Made by a program: the position numbers and the translations under genes | NCBI GenBank assembly: GCA_016748015.1 | Contig: JAAOMT010000273.1 | Span: 1 to 64,000 of the forward strand | DNA from: Geosiphon pyriformis | Taxonomy: Eukaryota > Glomeromycota > Glomeromycetes > Archaeosporales > Geosiphonaceae | Direction of reading: 5' to 3' | Length of the DNA stretch: 64,000 nt | In this document: positions 22,562 through 35,069 of the stretch, piece by piece | How positions within the stretch are numbered: position 1 is the stretch's first letter | How the letters are laid out: each line of letters starts with the position of its first letter | Notes under the pieces: model-generated | What the model saw: only the letters and a program-made list of their open reading frames with translations | Database searches by the model: none | What the model was told of the DNA's origin: nothing

Positions 22562-24772
22562 TTACTTGAATTCTCTCAAAATCTAAATGGGTTTGGAGAG
22601 AGCATGATTAAACTGAAAATACAATCTATCGGCGTGAAATTTGAAACGAAAGTTTATTACTCACCACAGGCACACTAGTACACGGAATCATTCCAATTTC
22701 GGTGATCACAGTAGTAATATACTGCGATGGTGTAAGGTCATACATTAGATTTAATAATTTTAGGTCTGCTTGTTGCAGCCATTCTTCAAGCTGCCCGGGC
22801 TGAGGTGTTATGGTATTAGAGAGATTTACCATTTCATTGGGGTTACCTATTTTACCAAAGATTTCAATATTGACAAATACAAGGATGCTTGAATTGTTTT
22901 GCTGGTTATTTTACCTTGCTCATTCATTACAAATGAATCTAATTGTACCCTATCGGTGAACTTGTAAGTCTCACAACATACAATTACGGGAATATTTTTG
23001 TCTTTCGCCATCATGGAAACCATGGCAGTACCAACCCGAGAATACAAAGCACCATTGGACATGAAAGCATGGGCCCCCAGAAATACTTTTGAAACATCTT
23101 TCAAAGCAAAACCCAAGGCATGCAAAAACGCGTAGGTGCAGTTGATTCCCGCATCAACTAAATATCTCAAAAGTTTCTTACCTAAAAGAAAAATAGATTG
23201 TTGGATTTTTGATGTAAAACATGATTGATTGAAGGAGGGAAAAATGAATCGAGAAAAGAGCAATAAATAGTACTTAACTGAAATGAGATTACCTTCCAAT
23301 CGAGGCCTAGAATCTATTACAATGACGCGAAACTTTATTCCTTTAGCGTGAGCTTGTAATAATAAAGCTTGAACAACTGACGACCTAAATTAGATCAATT
23401 GTAATTAAAAAATTCTCAGTTTCAATACGTGATCAAAACATTTATTAATAATGTCGAATATTTTTAATGGTGAAAAAAACCTAGCATAAGTGAGAATAAC
23501 ATCTCCATCTTGAATCTTTTGTAGACCATATTCAACAATCATACGATCTGGCACTGTAATACGATCACGAATGAATTCATCTATTTTTCCGCAGAGTAAA
23601 CTTTTTGCCTATCAATGGTCATTTTAAATTTTGAAATGTTAAAAGAATGTATTAACTATATTTCTTAGACGTGGGAATCTTTACATACCTCGTCTTCTGA
23701 AAGATCAATATCGATGGTTGAAATTTCCCATTTTAAATGTCTTATCGCGTTACCCATACTAACAGACATTGGCCTTGCATTTACAAGATAAGTAATTTGA
23801 GGAGACAGATATGTAGGCAGATGTCGTGACAATGTAGTACCCTTAGGTGTCTTATAATCTTGTATAAGCTAGAAGATATTAGGCAAACCAGGAATAATGG
23901 TCTGAATTAAGAAACTGCACCAAATAATGAATAACAAAATCAGCTTTTCTTACCTTCTTGAATGCGGCCAATGTTGCAATACACCGCGCGTTCGCGCCAC
24001 ATATCTTATATTGAGCAAATTGCAAACCAAGGACTAGAACAGCCGGATGAATTTCTTTTGGAGCCAATGCAGTGTTGGCGCCTTTTGGAGTCTCCAAATG
24101 AGAAAACAGGGCAACCTCCTTACTGGTGTCTTTGCTCAGCTTTGTTTGTTGTTGTTTTGTAGAAGGAGTTCCACCTAGACTCCCTAGAGTTTTCTTAACA
24201 CCAGCTGTGTCTGTATGAATAGTAGTCCCTAAGGATTTTTCGGGCAAAGCCGGAGACAAGGAGTCTGGGGTTGGGGTTGGTGGTTTCTTAGTCAGGATTG
24301 ACGGGTTGAGTGCAGCTTTTTCAGCACGTTGTTTGTCTTGGAAAGCACGCCGCTCTGATTTTGTCATGTCTTTCATATATTTTTTTCCCGTAGGGTTACT
24401 AGAGCTTGACGTAGCTGGTTGAGAACCACTTGTACTGTTAGCAATTGACTGTCGGCTAAGGGGTCTGGGAGAGTTACCAACTCTTATTTGTTCAATTGGT
24501 ATTCTTTCTTTTCCGCCCTCAGAAATTGGTCGTGCGCGTGGTAGACTGGGGCCACTGTTTTCGTTAGCTTCAACAAAACCGCTACCGCTTGAAAACCGCT
24601 TGTTGGCTTTCGAGCTGGAAGAACTACCTGTCGTATTAAAAGCGACTTTTCGCTCTTTTCCTGGGTCTGACAAACCACGAGCTCGTGTTGTCTCTAAGTG
24701 CTTTTTTCCTACTTCTCCTGGTAGCCATTTTGTCTCGTAGGACTCAATAAGAGGCTTGCCTTCTTGATCCAT
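22562..24772 (-). CDS. GCD2: Translation initiation factor eIF2B subunit delta
   Basis: Regulatory subunit of the guanine nucleotide exchange factor for eIF2. It senses phosphorylated eIF2-alpha in the cytoplasm. Seven exons on the minus strand: 24772-23954, 23868-23689, 23608-23481, 23384-23293, 23181-22915, 22846-22665 and 22582-22562, giving 562 residues. The first ~200 residues are Ser/Pro/Lys-rich and basic, as in other delta subunits, with [16 protein letters not shown] as a charged helix. The Rossmann-like IF-2B domain contains [55 protein letters not shown] and a final [19 protein letters not shown]. The last exon codes only ILREFK and a stop. It restores the expected VPVxLRE ending, which is why I chose it over simple read-through. 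Expression level and regulation cannot be judged. Confidence 0.93.
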
Positions 24773-25346
24773 TTTTCGGTCAACTATTATATCTCAGCCG
24801 AACTCTGATTACTGTTAGAAAATGGATCGAATTCCTAGCTCACTTTTATGACTCATCTTACTTACACCTTTTTGTAATAAAGTGATGTCCCAATGACGAT
24901 GAGCCTGTCATATGATCCCAGCTAATAGTCATTGCGCGTGTATCAGTGTACCTCCGAAGTCATCAGGGATTGGTGGATGGGGTTTTGGGGGATTGCGCAG
25001 AAATAATGATCGCGTTTGTCTATAGTACAGAAACCTCCCTCCCGTTCGTTTTTTCGGAAACTTGTCTCAATTTACTACCTTTTCACCAAGATGAGAACTT
25101 ATTTCAGCCGCTTTTATTCCTCTTTTAGCCTTTCACAGTTTAATTATAGCTGTAAATTGTAATCTGATAAGAAAACTTTCCAATTATATCATCTCAAATT
25201 TATTTATATGTAGAACGTAGCTTCTTTGAGAAACTTAAAAATTCCTCATATTCTTTTATAATTTAAACTCTGAATTCACTATTCTTGGTAAAATTCATTC
25301 TGATTTTTTTGTCGATAGAAGAAAAGAATTCACTTAATCAACAACT
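24773..25346. promoter_or_regulatory. Shared divergent promoter region (eIF2B-delta and acyltransferase)
   Basis: 574 bases between divergent starts. It is mixed in composition near the eIF2B-delta start and AT-rich near 25140-25330. It must hold the promoters of both genes. No specific element could be assigned with confidence. Confidence 0.45.
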
Positions 25347-27880
25347 ATGCCCTTCGGTATTGGATACGACATCATTCTTACCATAGCGCGTTTGAGTCTT
25401 CACGGTTTTTATAGAGAAGTAAAGACAATCGGCTATGAGAATGTACCCAAAGAAGCACCCATTATTGCCTGTTCAAATCACAGGTAGGAACGCGAAAGTT
25501 GGAGGGAGTGTATAAAACGTTTGGTTATGAGAAATTTTCAATGTCCTATGATATCGATTCACTTGATTTTTTTTATCGAAGAAAATAAATCATAAAATAC
25601 CTAGCAACAAGTAATTCCCTACCTTTAAATTTGTGAAGGCATCGAAAGTACCTATGGAGGCAGCAATTTAGAGAATTCAAATTTTATGATTCGAAAGACA
25701 AGAGACTTAATTTTTCGTGATACAATCGCCCTAATCTTAAAAAATAAGTTTGAACTGTTGAAAATTCTCCTAGTGAAAAATCGACCTCACCTTTTGTTTT
25801 TTGATCACAACAAGTAACATGATCGTTGATCCTGCCGTAGTGGCCACCACATTTCCATATAAACGCAAAGTACACTTTTGGGCAAAAAATTCAATCTTTC
25901 AAAATAAGTATGCCCGCGCGATTCTTTTCAATTCTGGGGTTGTTCCAGTTGATCGTACTACCAAAAACAATCAATCGCTGTTTTCATCAACCCTTGAGGT
26001 ATTGAGGCTGGGAGAGGTTGTTGCAGTTTTTCCTGAGGGTAAGTCTTGCGCATGCATTTTCAATGAACCTATTATCAAAGAATATTTACAACGGTCACTA
26101 TTGGATTTCTCAAAGTGACATAATCTCGATTCAAAAAGATCAATGGAAAATCAGGGTCTTAGACTAATAGCTAGAGAAAAGGACGCGAATTTTACATAAA
26201 AATATTGAAAAATGAGTTTCCCGATATCTTTTTCAGGTACATCGCACTCTGAGCCCAAACTTCTTTCTATAAGAGATGGAGCGTCATGGGTAAACATATT
26301 CAATATATCTCTAATTTTCTTATTTCACTTGAATTATTTTAATGGAATCAATGTTCTCTTACTTAGTCGGCTCTTTCATATATGAGATTTATAGCAGAAG
26401 AAATTAAGGAGTCCTCACAGTCGAATGGTGATACTTTAACAAATGGCATTAAAACCGCAAAGAGAAAAAGGTTTCCGCCACCCAAAGTGTATATTGTTCC
26501 AGTAGGTATCACTTATGTACAGAAGTCCAAATATCGGAGTTTGGTTATATCCTCGTATGTACTTTTTTTGAGATTTGGGCAATGGGGATTATGATTGGCG
26601 GATCTCTTATTTGAATACCTTGTCTTTCAAAAGATTCGGCCCAGCAATTGACGTCGAGCCTTATTACCAAAAATTTGAAAATGATGAGCGTGAGACTGTA
26701 AAATTGTTAACAAAGCATGTTGAAGAAGAGATGAAGAAATTAACAATAAATGCTCGAGATTGGTATGTGTCTGAACTTCTGATTCAATTTTTGTATATCT
26801 TGCAGGTGTTTTATGTTCAATTTACCGATCTTAGGGAAACCTCGAATGCAGCCAATATGGCTCGGATGCTTTTATTTTCGGAAGACGTAGCATTAGAAGA
26901 CTATGTCAAAATAACTCAAAGGTATGAAATGAAAATTGAGTCTTGGGAAAATACATTTTTGTTTTCAATAGTCTATTTATGAAATCTATTTTTAAATATT
27001 AGAAGATTGCATTTGATTTTACTATGCTAACCTTTAAAACCTTTTCTATATATTCATGCATTTCTCATATTCTCAGTCTGGTGAATTTCTTCGCTGCCCC
27101 CACTAGTGATGAAGTTATATCCGTGAAAAACCTATTACATGAATATAAAACGACGCTAGACACACTCTGCCTAAGCAACATTGACATTGCTCAATACGAA
27201 AAACGCGAACTCTCATTGCATTGGGCCTTTTACACCTTTTTAAGTGAATTTTTAAAATCATTAATTCAGCTGCCATTTTTCCTTCCGGGACTTTTATTCC
27301 ACTGGCCAATCTATATTATTGGAAAAATCTCGGCCAAATACGAAATTTATGAGGAAAGTAAAGCACAAAATAAGATACTACTGGGATTGGGATGGTTGTT
27401 TGCAGCGTATTTGGCGTTATTCTTTTCGGTTTGGATTGCGATGTCATTCACTCCATTAGGATTCATGCTTGCCGGCAGTTTTGTTTTTATATTTGCATGG
27501 TATCACATCGCATTAGTTGATAGGTGAGATATCATTTTCAAATTGTTCGACTTTTTTGCATATTACAGTGAATTAATTTAAATTTTCTCTTTTATAGTCA
27601 TTACGATACGTTCAAAGATGTTATCTCATCATACCGCATATTTGCTGCGTTAGCAAATGGTAAAGGAACTGATCATCGTGAAAAAATCGAAAATCTAGTG
27701 TTGACCCGTCGCACTTGTATCGGATATCTTGAGAAAATTGCCAATGATCATCGGCACAAGAGTGAGGATTTACGATTGGTTCTAGAGTATCGAGAACGTG
27801 TTTATGGGAGTTTTTACCAAAATGGAGCAAATGGGGTTGAAATTATGAATAGGAAGACCGAAGGAAAAAAATTGCAATGA
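25347..27880 (+). CDS. Glycerol-3-phosphate acyltransferase (SCT1/GPT2-like PlsC family)
   Basis: Membrane acyltransferase for the first acylation step of glycerolipid synthesis (or a related lysolipid acylation). Exons: 25347-25483, 25815-26038, 26237-26289, 26367-26554, 26634-26762, 26835-26921, 27077-27523 and 27598-27880, giving 515 residues. The catalytic motif NHSNMIVDP (His45, Asp51) is split by intron 1, with the same H-x5-D spacing as I recall for fungal GPATs. The substrate motif VPVDR follows, then FPEGTSHSEP (Glu120), itself split by intron 2, and IVPVGITY. The C-terminal half has hydrophobic segments (PFFLPGLLFHWPIYIIG and a long one near 27380-27510). Yeast SCT1 and GPT2 are considerably longer, mostly at the C terminus. 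Every junction keeps frame. Gene and family are secure, but exact substrate preference is not. Confidence 0.9.
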
Positions 27881-28422
27881 TAAGAGGAGATCCCAAAAGA
27901 CAAATAAGTTGCAATTGACCCAAAATTGACGAGGATTCAATTCTGTCATTTTTTATTCCCATATCACCTGCTGATGAGGTGGTCAAGTTGGATATTTGAT
28001 GTATATTCGGATCTTGAAGTGACCTCTGAGCAAATAAATCGGTCATAGCAATACGTTTAGGGCCAATTTATTAATTATCCTTTTGAGATTGGTGTATGCT
28101 TCTCATTCTATTCAGAAATTTAGATAAAATTTTAAATTGACTATCTTTTGAATACAGTCCTACTCCATAGTATCACATGGTTGGTCTATGATTGTGTAGA
28201 GTTTCCTTCTGTATGAGGTGTGCTGCAACAAAACCAGACAAAGTGAAAATGTGGAATAAAGAAGTCAGGAAAATTCAAAATCTTATTCATTCATCTCAAA
28301 TGGAGTCGCGGGGAACCAATTCTGGTGTCACGACTGATAGGAGTTCGTTTGCAAAGTTGTACCTTGTGTGATTGGGATCGCGGCGAAAAGGAGGAGGTGG
28401 TTAGTGGTCAGACGAGAGGATG
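27881..28422. other. Spacer downstream of the acyltransferase gene
   Basis: Contains the acyltransferase 3' region. ACAAAACCAGACAAA near 28227-28241 recurs near 30320-30334. No reliable gene before 28423. Confidence 0.5.
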
Positions 28423-28688
28423 ATGGAGGCCCCGGAAAGAGCAATTTTCACCGCCGCGTTTGCATCTCTTCCTCTTGTAGTGTGGTTGATCCTCCTTCTT
28501 GCTGGGCACCGGGATGCATTCGACGGCCCAACGTTATGCCCAGCTCTGAGGTAAATGTAATTCAAGGGGAAATATCTCCTTTATGACTAATTCCCACCTA
28601 TCTTGGTGACAGCTGGGATGACAGCAATGGTATTCTGAGTGCTGAGGAGGAAGCCAGCGAAAAGATAAAGATAATGCCTTTTCAATAA
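28423..28688 (+). CDS. Possible small single-pass membrane protein, two exons
   Basis: The ATG at 28423 opens MEAPERAIFTAAF followed by a strongly hydrophobic stretch (LPLVVWLILLLAG) and a short Cys/Pro segment. A consistent intron (CTGAG|gtaaat to gacag|C, 28551-28612) joins to a hydrophilic tail, WDDSNGILSAEEEASEKIK, ending at TAA 28686-28688, for 67 residues. The first exon is much richer in G/C than its surroundings, which is unlike random spacer here. No family was recognised. It could be a secreted or tail-anchored small protein. A minus-strand frame across 28534-28815 is an alternative, but it lacks any visible motif. Confidence 0.4.
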
Positions 28689-31600
28689 CCAAAGCTACAA
28701 TTGCTTGATGTTCAGGAGCAATTATTTTGGAAAAACGTGACCCTTTACATGGAAATAAACATCCTGCATTCGGAAAATCAGTAATCACTAGAAGTTTAAT
28801 CAACATTATTAACAAAATAAACTATTTAAATTGGGATTGTAAGTTATTTCGTTTGCTTATTTTTTAATTAAGGCAACTATTTTTGCACTTTTGGCAAGGT
28901 GGTTTTTTGTTTTTTGAATGTTTTAGCGAAATTTATTTTCCTATTCTAGTTTTTTATTTTTTTCCCGTTTGACAGATTTTTCTTTCCGTCCTGGCTTGAG
29001 ATTAATCTAGTTTTTTTAACAATCTCCCCGTGCAAACATCATGTTACAATTTTCAACAGTGATAGCTTGGAATTACGCTTCTGATTTAAATATGGATTCC
29101 TTATAGATTGTGAACACTTTTAATGAAAATTTTACAGTAGACCTAGCTTACACATTCGCAAGGCAACCAATAGACACTAGGCAGAGGGAATTCAAGTTAG
29201 ACTAAATAAATTAAGGGACTAGTTATAATACGAAAAGTTAATTAATAGATGAATTGAACAAAGATAGCTAACGGTCAAAAATCAAATCAACCTTTGATGG
29301 TGAAATGTAAAGTAGTGTCTATGAGCCATCTTCGATAAATAATTTTCAAGATTTGTAGATTAGACCAGTTTGAGAAATAAATCAGTTTAAAAAAAGGATT
29401 TGATAATAATAAATGAACCAAACCAACTGCAAATTCTCAGACTTGCACAAATTTCAATTATTCTCTTGATATATTCTGTCTAAATTTTCCGATCTATAAG
29501 ATTTAATAACCATGATTTTAATCGTCATTATTCACAGCTGTTTGTTTTTGTGCTGCAAATTTGTATTCCCACCATTTTCGTGAAGGGAATATCCTGGGTG
29601 ATGATGTGTGAAAATAAGTTGAGGGATCAAATGTTGAAGCGTGACTTGGAAAAACCCTATATAACCAGAGAGGAGTAAAATGTGAAAATTATATTCCTGG
29701 GGACATTATCAATTAGCAATGATTTTGAAAATAAAAAAAGTGGTTTAGTTTTGAGGAAGGTTAAAGGAACGGTGCTACTTTGATCTAAGGCAAATTGGGA
29801 TCAGGTTGTTGTGAGGCTTCATATTTTAAGCCTTTTAACTAGGAAGCCGTTCCCTAAATTAATATATAAACTTTATGCAATGTAAAAAAAAAGGCAGAAT
29901 TAAGTAGATTTTGATAGTGAATAGTTTTTGTCAAATTGCTTGATTGAATATTTGGTGGAAGAGTTTTAACAAGTAAATGAAACCTAGTTGGTTTAATTTT
30001 ATAATCGAGTTTGAACACAATCAAATTATTATTATCACTAAAAATCAAAACATATATCGAAAAAATGATTCCTTTTTGAAATAAGGAGTTTCATAAAAGT
30101 TGTTTTTATTACTCTCATATATTTTGAAACTGATTATCAAATTGAGTAAAACATGTTACAATTAATCCAGCAGAATTAAATGTTGGCAAGAATTTAACAA
30201 GTGAAAACTAATTATTATTATTCCAGATAATGAAGACAATAATATATATATATATATTTTGTGGAGGGGGGGGGGGGGGGGGGGGNNNNNNNNNNNNNNN
30301 NNNNNGGGGAGGTACTATAACAAAACCAGACAAAAGTGAATGGGTAATGGTGACGTTAAGCTTATGAAATTAGTGATTATTTCTTTCTTCAGACCACCAT
30401 TGCTATTATCATCAAAACACCAGAGATTTAGTCACCAAGATGATATTTGGTACAAGTTTTCTCAAAAACGATTTATTTAGTGGATACTTTTCTTCTCAGT
30501 TGCATTTTTTGAGTAAGAAGTGAGGACTTTTTTAAACTTTGTAGAATTAATTAAATTCATGGCTTAATATTTTTGGCATTTTGTGTTAGTTCTTTTTAAT
30601 CGAAGGTAAAATTTGGTATAGTAATTGGTAAGAATGATAAATTATTTCTCAATTAATTTCTAAATCATAAATAATTGACTTTGTAAATTCTTTTGGGATT
30701 TTATTATTTTGACCTGCTCTCAAAGTATAATTTACTTTACAGCTTTTTGTTTTTCATCTTAGCATAATAAGAGCTTTTTTGGATTTTCCAAATTAAACAA
30801 ATTATTTGGATTAGTTTCAGTATGAATATTCAGGTTAATTAAGACTAATTGTTCAGAAAAACACATAACATAGTAACTTAAAATAATAATTATTTTGCCA
30901 TTTTATTTCATTTTATTTTAATTAAAAAGTTTTTTTTTTTTTTTTACTTTGGTAATTAATAATTTTTTGTTAATTTCTTTTTAATGATAATTTTTTAATT
31001 ACATTATTTTTCAATGTAATTAAATCAATTAATTAGTTAAAAATATTATTAAAAATAGTTTTATTTAATATATTTTTTTTTATTTTAGTTATAATATTTT
31101 TATTTATTATTGTTATATATTAATTTTAAACAAATAATATTTTTAAACATATAATTTTTAAATTCAAAAGTGTGAACTTTATCGAATTTAACATCAAGGT
31201 ATCTTGATTTTTATCATTTAACTAATGGCTTAAGAGTCAAGAAGCTGGTCAATATTTTTCTGATTTATAGAATGTTTGTTCAAAATTTTTTTTGATTTAT
31301 AGAATGTTCGTTCAAAAAATTCTCAAGCAAAAGAGATCTAATTTGAAGAATGATAACTGGCGTTGCCTCTCAATATTGAAAGAATTCTAGCACAGAATAT
31401 AGAAAGACATTCATTGAAATCGCTAAAGTAGTTAAAAAGTACTCTTCTTACATAACAATAATAGGAAAAAACAGTACCTTGTCTACAAATTCAATACTTT
31501 TAAGATAAATTCCTAGAAGGATGAAGCGATTTCCAGACTTATCTTTTTTTCATTGCCTGATAATATCCTGAGTTTGTGGCAAAATTTCTTTTAATTTAAG

Positions 31601-32114
31601 GCTAAACTCATTCAGTCTCTCCCAGTGTATGCAGTTTATACAAGTCATGTTGATATTCCTATTAAATCGTATAACCCCATGTCAAAAAAAATGTTTACTA
31701 TTAACAATTTCCTTTAAAGTGTCCCAATTCAATAATTTGACCTTTGTTTTTAAAAACAAAATATAAAACCAAAGAGATAGATATTCCTTCCTGAAATTGT
31801 GCATTATAATATTACGTTTATGGATTTTTGAAAAATTATTCCCTTCCGATTTTTATTGAAAGCTTAAAAAAAATCGTGAATAAAAAAATTTTTTTCATTG
31901 ATTAATTGAGTTTAGATTAGTTAAAAATATATGATTTTTCTCTATTTATTCAAACCTCAACCAATTCTTTCAACATGGACTAACCTTCGCAATCAATAGG
32001 ATTTTTGCCTCTCAGTAAAATTCTTTAACAGGCCCATTTACAAAGGCTATTTATTATCTCAACAAATAAAAAAAGAGAAGACTTGGGTTATACCATATCT
32101 TTCGACATTATTTT
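28689..32114. other. Long gene-poor region with an assembly gap
   Basis: 3.4 kb of mixed-to-AT-rich DNA. I found no coding frame supported by splice sites or recognisable protein wording. It contains a 20-base gap at 30286-30305. An imperfect 32-bp duplication (TGATTTATAGAATGTT...) lies at 31261-31324. Between about 30890 and 31150 the sequence turns almost all A/T. Confidence 0.55.
30241..30309. other. Assembly gap flanked by AT repeat and poly-G run
   Basis: A short AT dinucleotide tract, then 20 G residues (30266-30285), then 20 N (30286-30305), then four more G. The G run probably broke the assembly. The real length is unknown. Confidence 0.95.
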
Positions 32115-33539
32115 TTAAAGATTTTGCGGGCATATTCCCATAATGCTTCCAAAATAAGGACCAAAATGCGATGAAGCTGTAGCCAATTGCTTGTCCTCTT
32201 GGTGTCCTCTATTACATTCCTAATCAAAAAATACTAGTTAGCAAGCATATCTTTTGAAAATCTTCAAGTTTATTGACTTACTGGATTCTCATCAATAACT
32301 CCAATCAACCCAGTTCCGGTTATAATTTTTCCTACACATTCATAGACAATATACATCGATAATAAATTTTCATCTAGATTCGCTCCCCCAGTTGAACAAT
32401 CACAAATAGATGAAATCCAATACTCCCGTTCAAGATGCCAATAACTATATTTTACATTAGGTTTCTTTAGTGGAATTTGGGGTATATTATCATCGGTATG
32501 CGTGATTCGGAAAATTTTTCCAGCTAACACTTTATTGATGTGGATTGTCAGTTTGGGATTGGTAAAACGTGGTTGGCCAAATGTGTATACTTGAACATCA
32601 AGGTCTGGCTTATTCAATTGTAATAATAATAAAGCAGTTAGGATTGCGTAAACTAAATAAAAGAGATAAAGAGGTAAAAAAAAAAAGAAAGGTTGAAAAT
32701 GACGAATCTGAGAAATTTTAATATCTTTGCAACCTACCACCGCCATCTCCATGTCCAACAGTTCTAACTTTATTAATTTTGGGATATTTAAAGAATTCAT
32801 TTTCAATTTTCCATAATATTCCTTCACTTGCAGCTTGAAACAAGCCACCAAATCTATGATCGATTAATCCATGTGGATCAAAGAAACCCCATCCAACTCG
32901 CTCTGTCATCCAGCGGAAAAAATTCATTTCTTTGCCTCTTAATATCACAATAATTTCACCATTTTCGGTTGAGGTAAATGCATTGACTTGAGAATAAATT
33001 ATCATAAATAATGATTTTGATTTTGGAAAATCTTCTTGCAAGTCAAGCAAAATAAAAATACCGTAAAGCGGAACATCAGGAGAGCTTAAACTTTCTTCAG
33101 TGTGATTCATACAGTAAGATTTTTGAGCATATTTTGCAAATCTTGAAAACTTTTGGAGCAACTGGTCAGTGTCATTAAGTGAAATAAGCCTCTTCCTTGG
33201 AGTCTCTTCACCCAATAGTGATCGTTCATGAATTTTAGTTGGTCTATTTTTTAAGTCACCAGAAACTTTTTTTGAAAAGGATAAATTTTCTTGGTCATCT
33301 TGAAAATTTCTATTCAATCGAACAATAATATTTTTCCAAAATGAACTATTTAATGTCTTAATTATTGGAATCAAGTTTTCATTTAAATCAATTACTATAA
33401 ATTGATTTGTCGGACTGGGAAATCTTGAAAAAGAAAAAAACCCGAAAATGAAAATTATAATTCCCTTGATAATTATTCGTCTTGAATACTTTTTATTGAG
33501 AAATTCCTTTGAAATCAGTGAAGAAATGAAAAAATCCAT
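32115..33539 (-). CDS. Class 3 lipase-like protein lacking the catalytic serine
   Basis: Alpha/beta-hydrolase of the fungal lipase_3 group. Exons on the minus strand are 33539-32738, 32652-32282 and 32219-32115, giving 425 residues. The N terminus has a basic-hydrophobic segment (RRIIIKGIIIFIFGFF) fitting a signal anchor, then a ~100-residue charged linker. The core shows IIVILRG, the nucleophile elbow, VYTFGQPRFTN, THTDDNIPQIP (Asp321) and YWHLEREYW (His340). A Cys-containing tail with PYFG is supplied by the last exon. The elbow reads GHGDGG where the family has GHSxGG, so position 264 is Gly instead of the serine nucleophile. Asp and His candidates remain. The product may be a non-catalytic pseudoenzyme or a decaying gene. 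All three exons are otherwise free of stops, which argues for selection. Confidence 0.88.
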
Positions 33540-35069
33540 TGGTTTTTTTAGAAAATTTTATTCAAAGAAAATAGGTAAATCTTCTAATGTGACTCATTTA
33601 TTGATTTCAAATACCGTGATGATCTAACAGCGGAAAAAAGTTAAGTTCTTGGATCATTTCTTAAAATGTTTTTTTTTTTAAATAAATAAATTAATATATT
33701 AATATATATATATTAAATTAAATATATCTTATTATACCTGAATAAATTTTAATTATTTTACAATTCAAACTTTTTTTTTTATATTACGAGTATTTTATAA
33801 TTTTCAATATTGAATTCAAAGTTATTGTGTATTTGCTACAAAAGATTTATATAAAATTTTTTTTTTAAATATGTTTAATACATCAAAAATTTATATATAT
33901 ATAAAAATATAAAAATAATATTTTTTAATTAGTTAAATTTATTATTTTTTTATTAACATCATTTTAAAATGTGTATATTTAATAATTAAAAACTATTAAT
34001 TTATTAAATAAATTTAAAATCAATGTATAAATATTTTTGTTTTTAAAATGACACGTTTTTAATTATTTTATTTATTATTTTTTAATAATTAATTAATTAA
34101 TTATAAATATAAAATTAAATTAATAATTATTTTTTTCTTAATTTTAAATATTTAATAAATAAAATATAAAATAATATCTTTTTTTTTCTATAATCATTAT
34201 TCTTTATTTTTAGTTATCTTTATATATATATTAATAAATATTAAAAACATAAATTAATAAATAATAAAATACTAATTTTTTATTTTCTTATTTATTTATT
34301 TATTTTGTTTATTTATTTGTTTGTTTGTTTATTTGTTTATTTATTTGTTTGTTTGTTTGTTTTATACTGTTGTAAAATTAACTTTTTAAAAAAATAAATA
34401 TTAAATATAATATTATAAATAATTTAATAAAACAAATAAAATTAATTTTTTAAAATTTGAACATAAATTTCTCTTAAAAGTAAAACAACAACAACAACAA
34501 CAACAAAATTTTTATTTTTTATACAAAAAATTAAATTAATTAAATTTTTTAATTATTTAAAATAATAATTATAAAAGAATTAATAAAAATATAATAAAAT
34601 ATTAAAAAGTTAATATTTTATTATATAATTAAAAACTATTTAAATTTAAATTTTTTATTTTTTATTTAATATAAATAATATTTATATAATTTATATTATA
34701 TTTTTTATACTTAATAAATATTTATTATAAAATATTTTTATATTATAAATATTAAATTTAATTATTTTAATATTAATATCTTAATAAACAAAAATATTTA
34801 TTAAGATATTAAATCAAAATTATTATATTTTATTTTAATTAATATTATTTACAAAAATTTATAATTAAAAACTTTTTTACAAACTTTAATTTTTATTAAA
34901 TATAATTAAATATATTATAAAAAACAATTATATTATTATATTATTATTATTATAAAAAACAATTATATTATTATATTTATAAAAAACATTCCAAAATATT
35001 TGAAAACAAAATATAATAAAAAAATAAATTTTATTAACTATATAATTTACCAATTTATTATTCACATGT
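33540..35069. other. AT-only tract with simple repeats upstream of the LINE cluster
   Basis: Nearly pure A/T from 33660 on. It includes TTTA/TTTG tetranucleotide arrays (34286-34366), a CAA array (34485-34507) and an ATTATTATAAAAAACA duplication (34921-34990). No gene seen. Confidence 0.65.
34286..34366. repeat. TTTA/TTTG tetranucleotide microsatellite
   Basis: About 20 units alternating between TTTA and TTTG, ending at TTTTATACTG. Confidence 0.85.

Noticed and set aside
28534-28815. A 93-codon minus-strand open frame opposite the small two-exon candidate.
   Set aside because: No recognisable motif; the plus-strand model has a clear start, consistent intron phase and a membrane segment.
30241-30309. 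The G run beside the N gap as a possible telomere-like or G-quadruplex feature.
   Set aside because: A single G homopolymer next to an assembly gap is more simply an assembly or sequencing artefact.
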